A stretch of DNA of 58,309 nt, from NCBI GenBank assembly GCA_003151935.1, contig PLYZ01000078.1:1-58309 (forward strand), read 5' to 3'. The number at the start of each line of letters is the position of its first letter. The first letter of the stretch is position 1. Both the position numbers and the translations under genes were made by a program. The notes beneath the pieces are model-generated. The model was not told the DNA's origin and did not search any database. It saw only the letters and a program-made list of their open reading frames with translations. Positions 35,465-44,957 of this stretch are shown here, piece by piece. The stretch is from Candidatus Dormiibacterota bacterium (GTDB lineage Bacteria > Chloroflexota > Dormibacteria > Dormibacterales > Dormibacteraceae).

Positions 35465-36772
35465 CTATACCCCGCTGCTCGCTTCGACCCGATTGCGCCA
35501 GTCCTCGGGGACGAGCGCCTCCATCAGGTCGTCTACGGAGATGGCGCCGATCAGGTTGCCGGCCGTGTCGACCACTCCCAGGGCGATGAGGTTGTAGTCG
35601 GCCATCATCAACACCACGTCTGCAAAGTCAGCTCCGGCGCCGATGGAGCAGTCGATCAGCTGCAGCTCTTCGACCTTGCGCGACACATCGGCCCGAAGGA
35701 GGTCGGCGAGCGAGACGCTGCCGAGAAATTTCCCACCCCCCGGTTCGGTGACGAACACGGTGTTGAGCAGCTGATGCGGGGACTTGTCATCGATCCGCAC
35801 GGCTTCGATCGCCATCGCGACGCTCGAACCGCGGTCGACCCAGACGTAGTCCGGGCTCATGATTCCGCCGGCGGTGGTGGGGTGGTACTGGAGGAGCTTG
35901 CGCAGCTTGTGCTGCTGGCTCGCCGACATGAGGTTCAGCACGGGCAGCCGCCGCTCCTGGTCGAGGTGGCCGATGAGGTCTGCGGCGTCGTCAGGGGCCA
36001 TCCGGTCGAGCACCCGCGCCGCCTCCTCGTTCGATCGCGCCTTGATGAACTCCTCCTGGTGCTCCGGGTCGAGCTCCTCGAACACGTCGGCCGTCAGCTC
36101 CACGTCGCCCTCGACCGCTTTTATGATCTCCTCGCCTTCGGCGTGCGAAACCCCTTCGACGATGTCGGCGATCTGTGCTGGGTGGAGCCGACGCAAGCGC
36201 TGCAGCGGCATGAGCAGCTTGGCGGTCGGGACGTGGCCGACGAAGGGCTGCACGTCCCTCCAGTCGAGAATCGCGTGACGGCGCAGGTCAGGTCTGCCGC
36301 GCCTTGGCACCAGGCGCCGCAGCATCGCCTGCGGGCTGCGATCGATGCCCTGGAGCTGCCAGCCCTCCTCACCATGCGCAAGCACCAGGTCGTGGGCCTG
36401 CACGATGCGGCCACGTGCGACGTCGACGAGATGGCGGCCGAGGACGTCGGCGGACAGCAGCACCTCGCCCGGCCGGCGCTGGAAAGGCAACGTTTGAAGG
36501 GTGTGCGTGTTGAGGCGCACAGCGCCCGGCTCGAGCTTCTCGATCAAATCCTTGCCCACGAAAACGTCCTGCGCACCGACGCGCACCTTCAGGCCGGTGA
36601 TCGGTGGATACCCGCCTTCGGCGAGCTTGACGATGAAGTCCTCGACCCGCCCGACCTCTGCGCCGGCCGGGTTCAACACCCGGCTGCGCAGCACCTGCGT
36701 CAGCATCAGCCTGCGTTTGTCCCGCACTTTGCCCGCGTGGTCCACGTGTCCGTTCTGCTCTTTTTCAGTCAT
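35465..36772 (-). CDS. PRC-barrel / MgtE N-domain / CBS-domain protein
   Basis: A 435-residue soluble protein. Residues 20-105 hold a PRC-barrel-like domain (SRVLNPAGAEVGRVEDFIVK), residues about 195-290 an MgtE intracellular N-domain (LRRLHPAQIADIVEGVSHAE; LDRMAPDDAADLIGHLDQER; LLQYHPTTAGGIMSPDYVWV), and the rest a CBS pair (LLNTVFVTEPGGGKFLGSVS; ALGVVDTAGNLIGAISVDDL). The membrane pore of MgtE is absent. In MgtE these domains sense Mg2+ and gate the channel, so this protein probably gates or reports for the Nramp transporter that follows in the same operon. Confidence 0.87.
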   Translation of the reverse strand: MTEKEQNGHVDHAGKVRDKRRLMLTQVLRSRVLNPAGAEVGRVEDFIVKLAEGGYPPITGLKVRVGAQDVFVGKDLIEKLEPGAVRLNTHTLQTLPFQRRPGEVLLSADVLGRHLVDVARGRIVQAHDLVLAHGEEGWQLQGIDRSPQAMLRRLVPRRGRPDLRRHAILDWRDVQPFVGHVPTAKLLMPLQRLRRLHPAQIADIVEGVSHAEGEEIIKAVEGDVELTADVFEELDPEHQEEFIKARSNEEAARVLDRMAPDDAADLIGHLDQERRLPVLNLMSASQQHKLRKLLQYHPTTAGGIMSPDYVWVDRGSSVAMAIEAVRIDDKSPHQLLNTVFVTEPGGGKFLGSVSLADLLRADVSRKVEELQLIDCSIGAGADFADVVLMMADYNLIALGVVDTAGNLIGAISVDDLMEALVPEDWRNRVEASSGV

Positions 36773-36897
36773 AGAGTCCCCTATCCCTCGACCATCTCAT
36801 GGCCGGTGCCTGCCCATTATCCCGCCGCGTCCGGCTTGATCGCGGCCGCATCACCCCCGAGGCGAAAGTGACTCGTGGCTTAGGATCGAAGCGAGAC

Positions 36898-37596
36898 ATG
36901 GGAGCACGCGTCGATGGGTACCGCGCGGAGCTGAGGGCGCTCCAGGACTGGGAGCCGTACTTGAAGAAGCACTCCGGTCTGCCCGGCGCGCGCGCGAACC
37001 TCGAGCTGGTTGAAGCTGTCGGCGACGAGGCCGACGCCGACCGGCTTTGGCGGCTGTCCGCTTCCAGCGACGAGTTCCTCGCGCTGTGCGGCACGGCGGG
37101 ACTCGGCAAGGTGGCGCTGATGGAGCCTGCGACCGTGATGACATGGCTCCGGGAGCTGGCCTCCGACCCTCGCTGGCGCGTGCGCGAGGGCGTCGCGATC
37201 GCGCTGCAGCGCATCGGCCGCGAGAGCATGCCCCACCTCCTGGCGGAGATGCAAGCGTGGTCGGGCGAGGGCCCTTACGTGCAGCGCGCCGCGGCCGCCG
37301 GGCTCTCCGAACCGGCCCTGCTGAAGGAAAGCGAGCACGCCGTGCAGGTGCTGGTCATCCTGGATCAGATCACGACCTCGCTTGCCGCAAGCCGCGATCG
37401 TAAGCAGGATGGGTTCCGAGTCCTGCGCCAGGCGCTCGGCTACTGCTGGAGCGTCGCCGGTGCCGCGGCCCCGGACAACGCCCGGCCGTATTTCGAGAAG
37501 TGGATGCAATCTAAGGACAAGGACGTGGCCTGGATCATGAAGACCAACCTCAGCAAGGCGCGCCTCGCCGGACTTCGCAAGGACCTCGCGAAATGA
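36898..37596 (+). CDS. HEAT-repeat-like helical protein, unknown function
   Basis: A 232-residue all-helical protein. Pieces such as [20 protein letters not shown] followed by [16 protein letters not shown] look like HEAT or DNA-glycosylase-ALK repeats, and the C-terminus is lysine-rich ([14 protein letters not shown]). ATG 36898 is chosen because the helical fold begins there; upstream codons are basic and unstructured. Its stop overlaps the phosphoketolase start by four bases (ATGA). The link to phosphoketolase is unexplained. Confidence 0.7.
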   Translation: MGARVDGYRAELRALQDWEPYLKKHSGLPGARANLELVEAVGDEADADRLWRLSASSDEFLALCGTAGLGKVALMEPATVMTWLRELASDPRWRVREGVAIALQRIGRESMPHLLAEMQAWSGEGPYVQRAAAAGLSEPALLKESEHAVQVLVILDQITTSLAASRDRKQDGFRVLRQALGYCWSVAGAAAPDNARPYFEKWMQSKDKDVAWIMKTNLSKARLAGLRKDLAK

Positions 37597-39953
37597 CGGC
37601 GCGGCACCCCCTCGGATTGGAAGAGCTGCGCCTGATCCACGCCTACTGGCGCGCGGCCAACTACCTGTCGGTCGGTCAGATCTATCTGCTCAGCAACCCC
37701 CTGCTGACGGAGCCTCTGAAGCTGGCGGACATCAAGCCGCGGCTGCTCGGCCACTGGGGCACGTCGCCCGGCCTCAACCTCATCTACGCCCACGCCAACC
37801 GCGTGATCAAGAATCGCGACCTGGACGCGATCTACATCATGGGCCCTGGTCATGGCGGCCCGGCGGCGGTCGCGAACGCGTATCTCGAAGGCACCTACAG
37901 CGAGGTGTACACGGATATCACGGGCGACGCCGCCGGCATGAAGAAGCTGTTGCGGCAGTTCTCGTTTCCCGGCGGGATCCCGAGCCACGTCGCGCCCGAG
38001 ACGCCGGGATCGATACACGAAGGCGGCGAGCTCGGCTACGCGCTCGTCCACGCGTACGGCGCGGCATTCGACAACCCGGGCCTCACCGTCTTCTGCATCG
38101 TCGGCGACGGCGAGGCCGAGACCGGCCCGCTGGCGGCAAGCTGGCACTCGAACAAGTTCCTCAATCCGCGGCGCGATGGCGCCGTGCTGCCCATCCTGCA
38201 CCTGAACGGATACAAGATCGCCAACCCGACCGTGCTTGCCCGGATCCCGGAGCCTGAGCTGCGCGAGCTGCTCGAGGGTTACGGGCACGCGCCGATCTTT
38301 GTCACGGGCGACGAGCCGGATTCGGTTCACCAGCAGCTGGCCGCGGCCTTAGACCACGCGACAGAACAAATAGCCCGCATCCAGGAAGCCGCGCGCACGC
38401 GAGGCGAGACATCGCGCCCTCGCTGGCCGATGATCGTGCTCCGCACGCCCAAGGGGTGGACGGGCCCGAAGATCGTGGACGGGCAGCAGATCGAGGGCAC
38501 GTTCCGCGCGCACCAGGTGCCGGTAACCGATTTCGCGGCCAAGCCAGACCACGTGCGGATCCTTGAGGACTGGATGCGCAGCTACCATCCCGAGGAGCTG
38601 TTCGACACGGTCGGCCGCCTGGTGCCAGAGCTGGCGGCGCTGCCTCCGCGCGGCGCGCGACGCATGAGCGCGAACCCTCACGCCAACGGCGGAGAGCTGC
38701 TGAAGGACCTCCGCCTCCCCGACTTCCGGTCGTACGCCGTGCCGGTGGACAAGCCAGGAACCTCAACCGGCGAGGCGACACGCGTCCTGGGCGCCTACCT
38801 GCGCGACGTCATCCGAGACAACCCCGACAACTTCCGGATCATGGGCCCGGACGAGACCGCGTCGAACCGGCTCCAGACCGTGTTCGAGGTGACCAACCGC
38901 GCCTGGGACGCTGAGCTCGAGCCGAACGACGACCACCTCGGCCCGGATGGACGCGTGATGGAGGTGCTGAGCGAGCACCTGTGCGAAGGGTGGCTCGAGG
39001 GTTATCTGCTGACGGGGCGGCACGGGCTGTTCAACTGCTACGAGGCGTTCATCCACATCATCGACTCGATGTTCAACCAGCACGCGAAATGGTTGAAGGT
39101 GACGCGACATATCCCATGGCGCAGGCCGATCGCGTCGCTCAACTACCTCCTGTCATCGCATGTCTGGCGGCAGGACAACAACGGGTTCTCTCACCAGGAT
39201 CCCGGGTTCATCGACCACGTCATGAACAAGAAGGCGGAGGTGATCCGGGTTTACCTGGCGCCCGATGCCAACACCCTGCTGTCGATCGCGGACCACTGCC
39301 TGCGCAGCCGGAACTATGTGAACGTGATCGTCGCGGGCAAGCAGCCCGCCCTCAACTACCTCGCGATGGACGACGCGATCGCGCACTGCACGCGGGGACT
39401 CGGCATCTGGGATTGGGCCAGCAGCGACGCCGGAAGCGAGACCGATGTCGTGCTGGCGTGCGCCGGCGACGTGCCGACGCTCGAGGTCCTTGCCGCCGCG
39501 GATCTGATCCGGCAGCACCTGCCGGCGCTGAAGGTTCGGGTCGTGAACGTGGTCGACCTCATGCGCCTGCAGCCTCCAAGCGAACACCCACACGGGTTGT
39601 CGGATGCGGAGTTCGACGACATCTTCACAGGGGACAAGCCGGTGATCTTCGCGTATCACGGCTACCCATGGCTCGTGCACCGTCTCACGTATCGCCGGAC
39701 CAACCACACCAACATTCACGTCCGCGGATATAAGGAAGAGGGCACGACCACCACCCCGTTCGACATGGTCATGCTCAACGACCTGGACCGCTTCCACCTG
39801 GTGATGGACGTGATCGACAGGGTGCCCGGCCTGGGTTCGCGGGCGGCGCACACCCGCCAGCTCATGGTCGACCAGCGGCTGAAGCACCGCCAGTACACGC
39901 GCGACCACGGAGAGGACTCGCCGGACATCGCCAACTGGGTCTGGCCCTATTAA
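37593..39953 (+). CDS. xfp: Phosphoketolase (xylulose-5-phosphate/fructose-6-phosphate)
   Basis: A 786-residue thiamine-diphosphate enzyme that splits xylulose-5-P or fructose-6-P with phosphate to acetyl-phosphate plus glyceraldehyde-3-P or erythrose-4-P. Family motifs: [50 protein letters not shown], ThDP motif [30 protein letters not shown], and [20 protein letters not shown]. Length is normal (about 790-820). It is coupled to the helical protein upstream and followed by acetate kinase 172 bases downstream, which turns acetyl-phosphate into acetate and ATP. Repeat P copy 2 begins two bases after the stop. Confidence 0.96.
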   Translation: MTARHPLGLEELRLIHAYWRAANYLSVGQIYLLSNPLLTEPLKLADIKPRLLGHWGTSPGLNLIYAHANRVIKNRDLDAIYIMGPGHGGPAAVANAYLEGTYSEVYTDITGDAAGMKKLLRQFSFPGGIPSHVAPETPGSIHEGGELGYALVHAYGAAFDNPGLTVFCIVGDGEAETGPLAASWHSNKFLNPRRDGAVLPILHLNGYKIANPTVLARIPEPELRELLEGYGHAPIFVTGDEPDSVHQQLAAALDHATEQIARIQEAARTRGETSRPRWPMIVLRTPKGWTGPKIVDGQQIEGTFRAHQVPVTDFAAKPDHVRILEDWMRSYHPEELFDTVGRLVPELAALPPRGARRMSANPHANGGELLKDLRLPDFRSYAVPVDKPGTSTGEATRVLGAYLRDVIRDNPDNFRIMGPDETASNRLQTVFEVTNRAWDAELEPNDDHLGPDGRVMEVLSEHLCEGWLEGYLLTGRHGLFNCYEAFIHIIDSMFNQHAKWLKVTRHIPWRRPIASLNYLLSSHVWRQDNNGFSHQDPGFIDHVMNKKAEVIRVYLAPDANTLLSIADHCLRSRNYVNVIVAGKQPALNYLAMDDAIAHCTRGLGIWDWASSDAGSETDVVLACAGDVPTLEVLAAADLIRQHLPALKVRVVNVVDLMRLQPPSEHPHGLSDAEFDDIFTGDKPVIFAYHGYPWLVHRLTYRRTNHTNIHVRGYKEEGTTTTPFDMVMLNDLDRFHLVMDVIDRVPGLGSRAAHTRQLMVDQRLKHRQYTRDHGEDSPDIANWVWPY

Positions 39954-39955
39954 GG

Positions 39956-39985
39956 ATGAGAAGGAACCGGACTGTTCCTTCTCAT
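39956..39985. repeat. Palindromic repeat P, copy 2
   Basis: Twelve-base perfect arms (ATGAGAAGGAAC and GTTCCTTCTCAT) around CGGACT, two bases after the phosphoketolase stop. Here it is positioned like a terminator, but no U-run follows. Confidence 0.85.
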
Positions 39986-39986
39986 C

Positions 39987-40011
39987 GGCCGGTCGGCTTC
40001 GCCGACGGGCC
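39987..40011. terminator. GC-rich stem-loop after phosphoketolase
   Basis: GGCC-G-GTCGGC pairs with GCCGAC-G-GGCC around a TTC loop, with one G/G mismatch. It stands directly behind repeat P copy 2 and may form a joint termination or mRNA-protection structure. Confidence 0.45.
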
Positions 40012-40082
40012 TGCTCATCTTCCCGGGATCAGATTTACAGAAGGACTCTCCAAGCGACACATGAGACGAAAAGAACAAAGTT

Positions 40083-40105
40083 GCGGCCGGGATGAACCCG
40101 GCCGC
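40083..40105. repeat. Hairpin Q with ATGAA loop, copy 2
   Basis: Nine-base arms (GCGGCCGGG and CCCGGCCGC) with loop ATGAA, 97 bases after repeat P copy 2 and 20 bases before the acetate kinase ATG. It shares core and loop with the hairpin at 25923. Being in the acetate kinase leader, it could affect expression of that gene. Confidence 0.65.
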
Positions 40106-40125
40106 CATGCCACGCTAGCGACACC

Positions 40126-41229
40126 ATGAGGGTTCTCGTCGTCAATGCCGGGTCGAGCTCGCTCAAGGTGAGCCTCGTCGGCGCGGACGACCAGGTGAGC
40201 TCTGAGCAGGAATTCGAGATGTCCGGCGGTCAGCTCGACGACTCCAGGCTCGACTCGGCCGTCCGGGCCATGGGCGAGGTCGATGCGGTCGGCCACCGAG
40301 TCGTGCACGGCGGGCCCCGATACCCTCAGTCGGTTCGCATCGACGCCGAGGTGATCCGCTATCTCATCACCATCTCGGACCTCGCACCCCTCCACATCCC
40401 GGCGTCGCTTGCGGGCATCGCCGCGATCCGCGAGCTGATGCCGCGCACGGCCGCCATCGCCTGCTTCGACACGGCCTTTCATGCGCGGATGCCGGCTGCG
40501 GCTTCGACCTATGCGATCCCGCTGGAATGGCGGCAGCGATTCGGCGTCCGCCGCTACGGTTTCCACGGCTTTTCGCACGCTTATGCGGCGCGGCGCGCGG
40601 CACAGCTGTTGAGCAGTCCGGGGACAGGTCTCAAGGTGGTCACCTGCCACCTGGGCTCCGGCGCGTCGGTCGCTGCGGTCTGGGGCGGACGTTCGATGGA
40701 CACGTCGATGGGATTCACGCCGCTGGAAGGCCTCGTCATGGCCACGCGCTCGGGGAGCATCGACCCCGGCCTCATCCTCTGGCTGCAAAAGCATGCCGGC
40801 GTAACCGCGGCGGAGATGATGGAGACGCTCGACCGCCACTCGGGTCTAGAGGCGCTGGCCGGCACAGGTGACATGAGGGAGGTGCTGAAGAAGCTGTCGG
40901 CGGGCGACGACGAGGCTCGCCTGGCGTTCGATGTCTACGTCCACCGGCTGCGCGCTTGCATCGCGTCGATGGCCGCGGCTATGGGTGGGCTCGACGTGCT
41001 CGTGTTCACCGGCGGTGTGGGAGAGAACGCGGCCCCGGTCCGGGCGGCGACCGTGTCAGGTTTGAGGTTTCTCGGCCTTGAGATCGACCACGAGCTCAAC
41101 GCTAACTTGGTCGCCGACACCGACATCAGCTCTCGGTCCGCCGCGGTCCCGACGCTCGTCGTCAAAGCTCACGAAGACATCGAGGTCGCGCGCGAAGTGC
41201 GCCGGGTGATCGCTTCGAAAGAAAGCTAG
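40126..41229 (+). CDS. ackA: Acetate kinase
   Basis: A 367-residue kinase converting acetyl-phosphate + ADP to acetate + ATP. It opens with the ASKHA phosphate-1 motif VLVVNAGSSSLKVSLVG; further motifs are AVGHRVVHGG, ACFDTAFHARMP, RRYGFHGFSHAYAARRA, HLGSGASVAAVWGGRSMDTS and VFTGGVGENA. It is slightly short (usually about 400). It completes the phosphoketolase bypass encoded upstream. No clear Shine-Dalgarno is visible and a strong hairpin sits in the leader. Confidence 0.95.
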   Translation: MRVLVVNAGSSSLKVSLVGADDQVSSEQEFEMSGGQLDDSRLDSAVRAMGEVDAVGHRVVHGGPRYPQSVRIDAEVIRYLITISDLAPLHIPASLAGIAAIRELMPRTAAIACFDTAFHARMPAAASTYAIPLEWRQRFGVRRYGFHGFSHAYAARRAAQLLSSPGTGLKVVTCHLGSGASVAAVWGGRSMDTSMGFTPLEGLVMATRSGSIDPGLILWLQKHAGVTAAEMMETLDRHSGLEALAGTGDMREVLKKLSAGDDEARLAFDVYVHRLRACIASMAAAMGGLDVLVFTGGVGENAAPVRAATVSGLRFLGLEIDHELNANLVADTDISSRSAAVPTLVVKAHEDIEVAREVRRVIASKES

Positions 41230-41264
41230 ACGCGCTCGAAGAGGACTTATACCGCGACGGGGAA

Positions 41265-41341
41265 TGGTGCCCCGCGAGGGACTCGAACCCCCGACCCTCT
41301 GCTTAGAAGGCAGATGCTCTATCCAACTGAGCTAGCGGGGC
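41265..41341 (-). tRNA. tRNA-Arg (TCT)
   Basis: Acceptor arms GCCCCGC/GCGGGGC, anticodon stem TCTGC/GCAGA around CTTCTAA (anticodon TCT), T arm with GGTTCGAGTCC. Discriminator A and CCA are encoded (41268-41265). Confidence 0.96.
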
Positions 41342-41382
41342 ATTGCCGCCATTCGGGAGAATACCCGGGGGGCCGAGGAAGT

Positions 41383-42903
41383 ATGAGTGACTCGCTCGAG
41401 CAGCTGAAAGCGATCCTGGCTGAGGTCACGGACCTGAGCCGGGCCGCCGCCATGCTCGAATGGGACCAGGAGACGTACATGCCGCCTGGCGGCGTGGCGG
41501 CTCGGTCCGACCAGCTGTCCACGCTGCATCGCCTTTCCCACATCCGCTTCACTGGCGACGAGGTCGGCCGCCTGCTCGAAGAGCTCGAGGACGAAACCTC
41601 CGGAAAGCCATTCGACTCTTATGAGGCGAGCCTGGTTCGGGTCACGCGCCGGGACTACGAGCAGGAGCGCAAGCTGTCGCCCGAGCTCGTATCCGAGGCG
41701 GCTCGGGCCAGTTCGGCCGCACGGCCCGTTTGGGAGCAGGCACGCCGGGAGGCCGACTTCAAGATCTTCGCGCCGGCCCTGGAGAAGAACGTAGAGCTCA
41801 ACCGGCAGATCGCAGACGCGATCGGGTATCAAGATCGCCGATACGACGCTCTGCTCGATCGATACGAACCCGGCCTGACCACCGGCGAGCTCGAGACGAT
41901 CTTCGCCGAGCTGAAGAAGGCGATCGTGCCGCTGGTCGCTGACATTGCCCGGCACACCGATGCGGTCGACGACCGGGTGCTCTATCTCGGGTACGACCCG
42001 GCGGCGCAGGTCAGGTACGCGCTCGACCTGGTCACGAAGCTCGGCTACGACCTGGAACGAGGCCGCCAGGACATCTCGACCCATCCGTTCTCCACGTCTT
42101 TTGGACCGGGTGACGTCCGCATCACGACGCGTGTGTCGCGCGACTTCTTCAACGAGTGCCTCTTCGGGTCCATTCACGAATCGGGACACGCGATGTACAA
42201 CCAGGGCATCGGCGACGACATCGATCGCACGCCGCTGTGGGCCGGAGCGTCGCCGGGCGTGCACGAGTCGCAGTCGCGGCTTTGGGAAAACCTGGTCGGG
42301 CGCAGCCCGGCGTTCTGGAAGCACTTTTTTCCGAGCCTTCGGAGCACCTTTCCCGACCAGCTGCGCGGCGTGGATGATGAGGCGTTCTTCCGGGCGGTCA
42401 ACAGGTCTTACCCGTCGTTGATTCGAGTCGAGGCGGATGAGGTGACGTACAACCTTCACGTCCTGCTCCGGTTCGAGCTGGAGAACGAGATGCTCGAGGG
42501 CACGCTCAAGGTCAAAGACCTGCCCGAGGCATGGAATTCGCGCGTGAAGTCCTACCTCGGCATCGACGTGCCCAACGACCGCGAAGGTGTGCTGCAGGAC
42601 ATTCACTGGTCCTATGTCGGGTTCGGGGTCTTCCCGGGCTACACGCTCGGCAATTTGATCGGCGCGCAGCTGATGGAGAAGATCCGGGCGGACATCCCGG
42701 ACCTGGATGCCCAGATCGAGGCGGGCCAATTCGCGGCCCTGCTGGGCTGGTTGAGGAAGAACGTGCACCGCCACGGCCGGAAGTTCACACCGAACGAGCT
42801 CCTCGAGAGGGCGACGGGGAAGCCGCTGGAGGCCGGGCCGTGGATCGCCTATGTGCAGAAGAAGTTCGGGGCTCTGTACGGGATCAAAGCGGCCCGGGTT
42901 TAG
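41383..42903 (+). CDS. Carboxypeptidase M32 (Taq-type metallocarboxypeptidase)
   Basis: A 506-residue cytoplasmic zinc carboxypeptidase that trims C-terminal residues from peptides. The zinc motif is HESGH (residues 265-269) in FGSIHESGHAMYNQGIG. Other signatures are AAMLEWDQETYMPPGG near the N-terminus, DVRITTRVSRDFFNECLFGS, GVHESQSRLWENLVGRSPAF and DIHWSYVGFGVFPGYTLGNL. ATG 41383 follows GAGGAAG; the frame is open upstream only through tRNA-Arg. Length is typical of the family. Confidence 0.94.
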   Translation: MSDSLEQLKAILAEVTDLSRAAAMLEWDQETYMPPGGVAARSDQLSTLHRLSHIRFTGDEVGRLLEELEDETSGKPFDSYEASLVRVTRRDYEQERKLSPELVSEAARASSAARPVWEQARREADFKIFAPALEKNVELNRQIADAIGYQDRRYDALLDRYEPGLTTGELETIFAELKKAIVPLVADIARHTDAVDDRVLYLGYDPAAQVRYALDLVTKLGYDLERGRQDISTHPFSTSFGPGDVRITTRVSRDFFNECLFGSIHESGHAMYNQGIGDDIDRTPLWAGASPGVHESQSRLWENLVGRSPAFWKHFFPSLRSTFPDQLRGVDDEAFFRAVNRSYPSLIRVEADEVTYNLHVLLRFELENEMLEGTLKVKDLPEAWNSRVKSYLGIDVPNDREGVLQDIHWSYVGFGVFPGYTLGNLIGAQLMEKIRADIPDLDAQIEAGQFAALLGWLRKNVHRHGRKFTPNELLERATGKPLEAGPWIAYVQKKFGALYGIKAARV

Positions 42904-42977
42904 TCCGGTCCGCACCCTCGTCGCGGTCCTTTTCTAAGCATCGTTCCCCGCTCCAGGCCCCGCCGTCACACCCCCCT

Positions 42978-43982
42978 TCAGCCCTTTTCCCGCCCGTCGA
43001 CCGCCTTCCCGAAGTCGATCGGTGCGAGGACTTCGCGGTTGACCTCGAGCTTGAAGATGTCCGGGCGGCCGTAGTGCCCCGCCACGTCCAGCGTCCGTTT
43101 GGCCGCTGATGCAACCACCGGGTCGCACTCCGCGTAGAGAATGCCGTGCTCTTCGTGCAGTGGGCCGGCCACGATCCTTCCACCCGGGCTGACGATCACC
43201 GAATCGCCCGGGTTATACCACTCCTCCAGGTCGGGGAAGACTTGCGCGCGCTTCGGAAAATCTTTCGGGAAGTCCTTGCCCCGCATCGCGGTTCCGTTGC
43301 CTAGCACCCAGCACCTCCCCTCGGCCGCAATGTGGCGCATGGTCGAGATCCACGTGCTGCCCTCGTCCCACGTGGGCGCGACGTAGATCTCGCAGCCCTG
43401 GGCAAAGATTGCAAACCTCGCCAGCGGCATGTAGTTCTCCCAGCAGATCAGGCCTCCGACCCGCCCCATCGGGGTATCGCTCACGCGCAGCCCGCTGGCA
43501 TCACCGGTCCCCCACACCATCCTCTCCGGGTTGGTCGGCATGAGCTTGCGGTGCCGGTTGAGGATCTCGCCGTCCGGCCCGATCAGGACGACCGTGTTGT
43601 AGAGCGTTCCGCGGCTGAACAACCCATCGCGCTCGTGGATGCCGATCGACACCGTCACCTTGAGCCGCCGCGCGGCAGCCTGCATCGGCTTCAGGTCCCC
43701 CGCCTTCAGGTCGACGGCGTTCTCGATCAGCCGGCCGTGGATCTCGCCCGTCAGCTCGAAGTCCGCGCCCGGCCGCAAGCGCCACAGCCACTCCGGATAG
43801 CCCGGCAGCCACGTCTCGGGAAAAGACACGAGCCGGGCGCCGGCGGCGGCGGCTTCCTCGAGCAGCGCGACCCCTCGTTCAAGGGTCTTCTGCCGGTGCA
43901 GCGTGACGGGCGGATGCTGCACGACCGCGACGCGGTGCGGGCTCGCCGCCGTCTTCACCGCTTTTTTGGGCATGGCGCACAT
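42978..43982 (-). CDS. Nitrilase-type carbon-nitrogen hydrolase
   Basis: A 334-residue enzyme of the nitrilase superfamily with the catalytic glutamate in LVSFPETWLPGYPEW, lysine in NRHRKLMPTNPER and cysteine in GGLICWENYMPLAR. The CWENYMPLAR stretch and length are characteristic of true nitrilases (nitrile to acid and ammonia) rather than amidases. GAGGG precedes the ATG. It begins 15 bases after the HMG-CoA-lyase-like gene, so the two form an operon. Confidence 0.9.
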   Translation of the reverse strand: MCAMPKKAVKTAASPHRVAVVQHPPVTLHRQKTLERGVALLEEAAAAGARLVSFPETWLPGYPEWLWRLRPGADFELTGEIHGRLIENAVDLKAGDLKPMQAAARRLKVTVSIGIHERDGLFSRGTLYNTVVLIGPDGEILNRHRKLMPTNPERMVWGTGDASGLRVSDTPMGRVGGLICWENYMPLARFAIFAQGCEIYVAPTWDEGSTWISTMRHIAAEGRCWVLGNGTAMRGKDFPKDFPKRAQVFPDLEEWYNPGDSVIVSPGGRIVAGPLHEEHGILYAECDPVVASAAKRTLDVAGHYGRPDIFKLEVNREVLAPIDFGKAVDGREKG

Positions 43983-43997
43983 GTTGCGCCCTCGCGG

Positions 43998-44888
43998 TCA
44001 GGGTTTGGGCGGAAAGTCCCCGGCGCGCGCGACCATCCCCGGGAGCTCCTTGCCGAGCTGACCCGCCAGCCACTGCGAGGTCTGAATCAGCGCGTCGAGG
44101 TTGAGACCGGTGTCGATTTCAAGGCCGCGCAGGAGATAGGCGAGGTCCTCGGTGGCGATGTTGCCCGTCGCCTTCGGCGCAAATGGACACCCACCCGCAC
44201 CGCCGATCGAAGCGTCCAGCGAGACGGCGCCCTCCTCCAACGCCGCCACCGCGTTGGCGTAGCCGGTGTTGCGCGTGTTGTGGAAGTGGGCGCCTACGGT
44301 CGCCCCGAGCCGGCGCGCACCGCCCACCAGCTCTTTCACCTGCGACGGCACGCCCACCCCGATCGTGTCCGCGAGGCAGATCTCATCAGGAGGCACGGCC
44401 ATCAAGTGCTCGACGATCTGGAGCACGCGCTCGGCCGGCACCGGGCCCTCGAATGGGCAGCCGAAAGCGACGCTCAGGGTCACCGTGATTGGCATCCGCT
44501 CACTCCGTGCCCGCGCAACGAGAGCCAGCGCCGTTTTCAGTCCCTCGTCGGTGGTGGCGTTCTGGTTGCGACGCCCGAACTCGTCGGTGACGGCAAACGC
44601 GTAGTGCACCTCGTCGACCCCCGCCGCCACTGCGCGTTCGTAACCCTTGTCGTTGAGGACGAGGCCGGCGTACGAGGTGCCGGGCTTGCGATGGATGGCC
44701 GCCATCACTTCCTCGGCGCCGGCCATCTGGGGCACGAGCTTCGGGTTGACGAAGCTCGCCGCCTCGATGCGGTTCAGGCCCGCCGAAGCGAGCCGGTCGC
44801 ACAGCTCTGCGCGAACGATCGGGTCGAGCAGCCGGCTCTCATTCTGCAGGCCGTCCCTCGGACCGACGTCGCAGACGATCACGGTCAC
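43998..44888 (-). CDS. Hydroxymethylglutaryl-CoA lyase family enzyme
   Basis: A 296-residue TIM-barrel enzyme of the HMGL-like family. The active-site entry is VCDVGPRDGLQNES, then FVNPKLVPQMAGAEEV, HFHNTRNTGYANAVAALEEG, and the glycine-rich loop GGAGGCPFAPKATGNIATED with the catalytic cysteine. The likely reaction is HMG-CoA to acetoacetate and acetyl-CoA (leucine breakdown), although related lyases act on other 3-hydroxy acyl-CoAs. No leucine-pathway genes are adjacent; the neighbour is a nitrilase. Confidence 0.92.
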   Translation of the reverse strand: MTVIVCDVGPRDGLQNESRLLDPIVRAELCDRLASAGLNRIEAASFVNPKLVPQMAGAEEVMAAIHRKPGTSYAGLVLNDKGYERAVAAGVDEVHYAFAVTDEFGRRNQNATTDEGLKTALALVARARSERMPITVTLSVAFGCPFEGPVPAERVLQIVEHLMAVPPDEICLADTIGVGVPSQVKELVGGARRLGATVGAHFHNTRNTGYANAVAALEEGAVSLDASIGGAGGCPFAPKATGNIATEDLAYLLRGLEIDTGLNLDALIQTSQWLAGQLGKELPGMVARAGDFPPKP

Positions 44889-44914
44889 ATGGATAAAGGT
44901 AGACCGGAGACGAA

Positions 44915-44943
44915 ATCAGGGGCTGGACGTTCCAGCCCCTGAT
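44915..44943 (-). terminator. Intrinsic terminator
   Basis: Perfect 13-base arms (ATCAGGGGCTGGA and TCCAGCCCCTGAT) with a three-base loop. Read on the minus strand it follows the secreted-protein stop at 44958 and is followed by TTTCGTCT, so it ends that transcript before the HMG-CoA-lyase-like gene. Confidence 0.75.
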
Positions 44944-44957
44944 TGGTTGGTTGTTAG

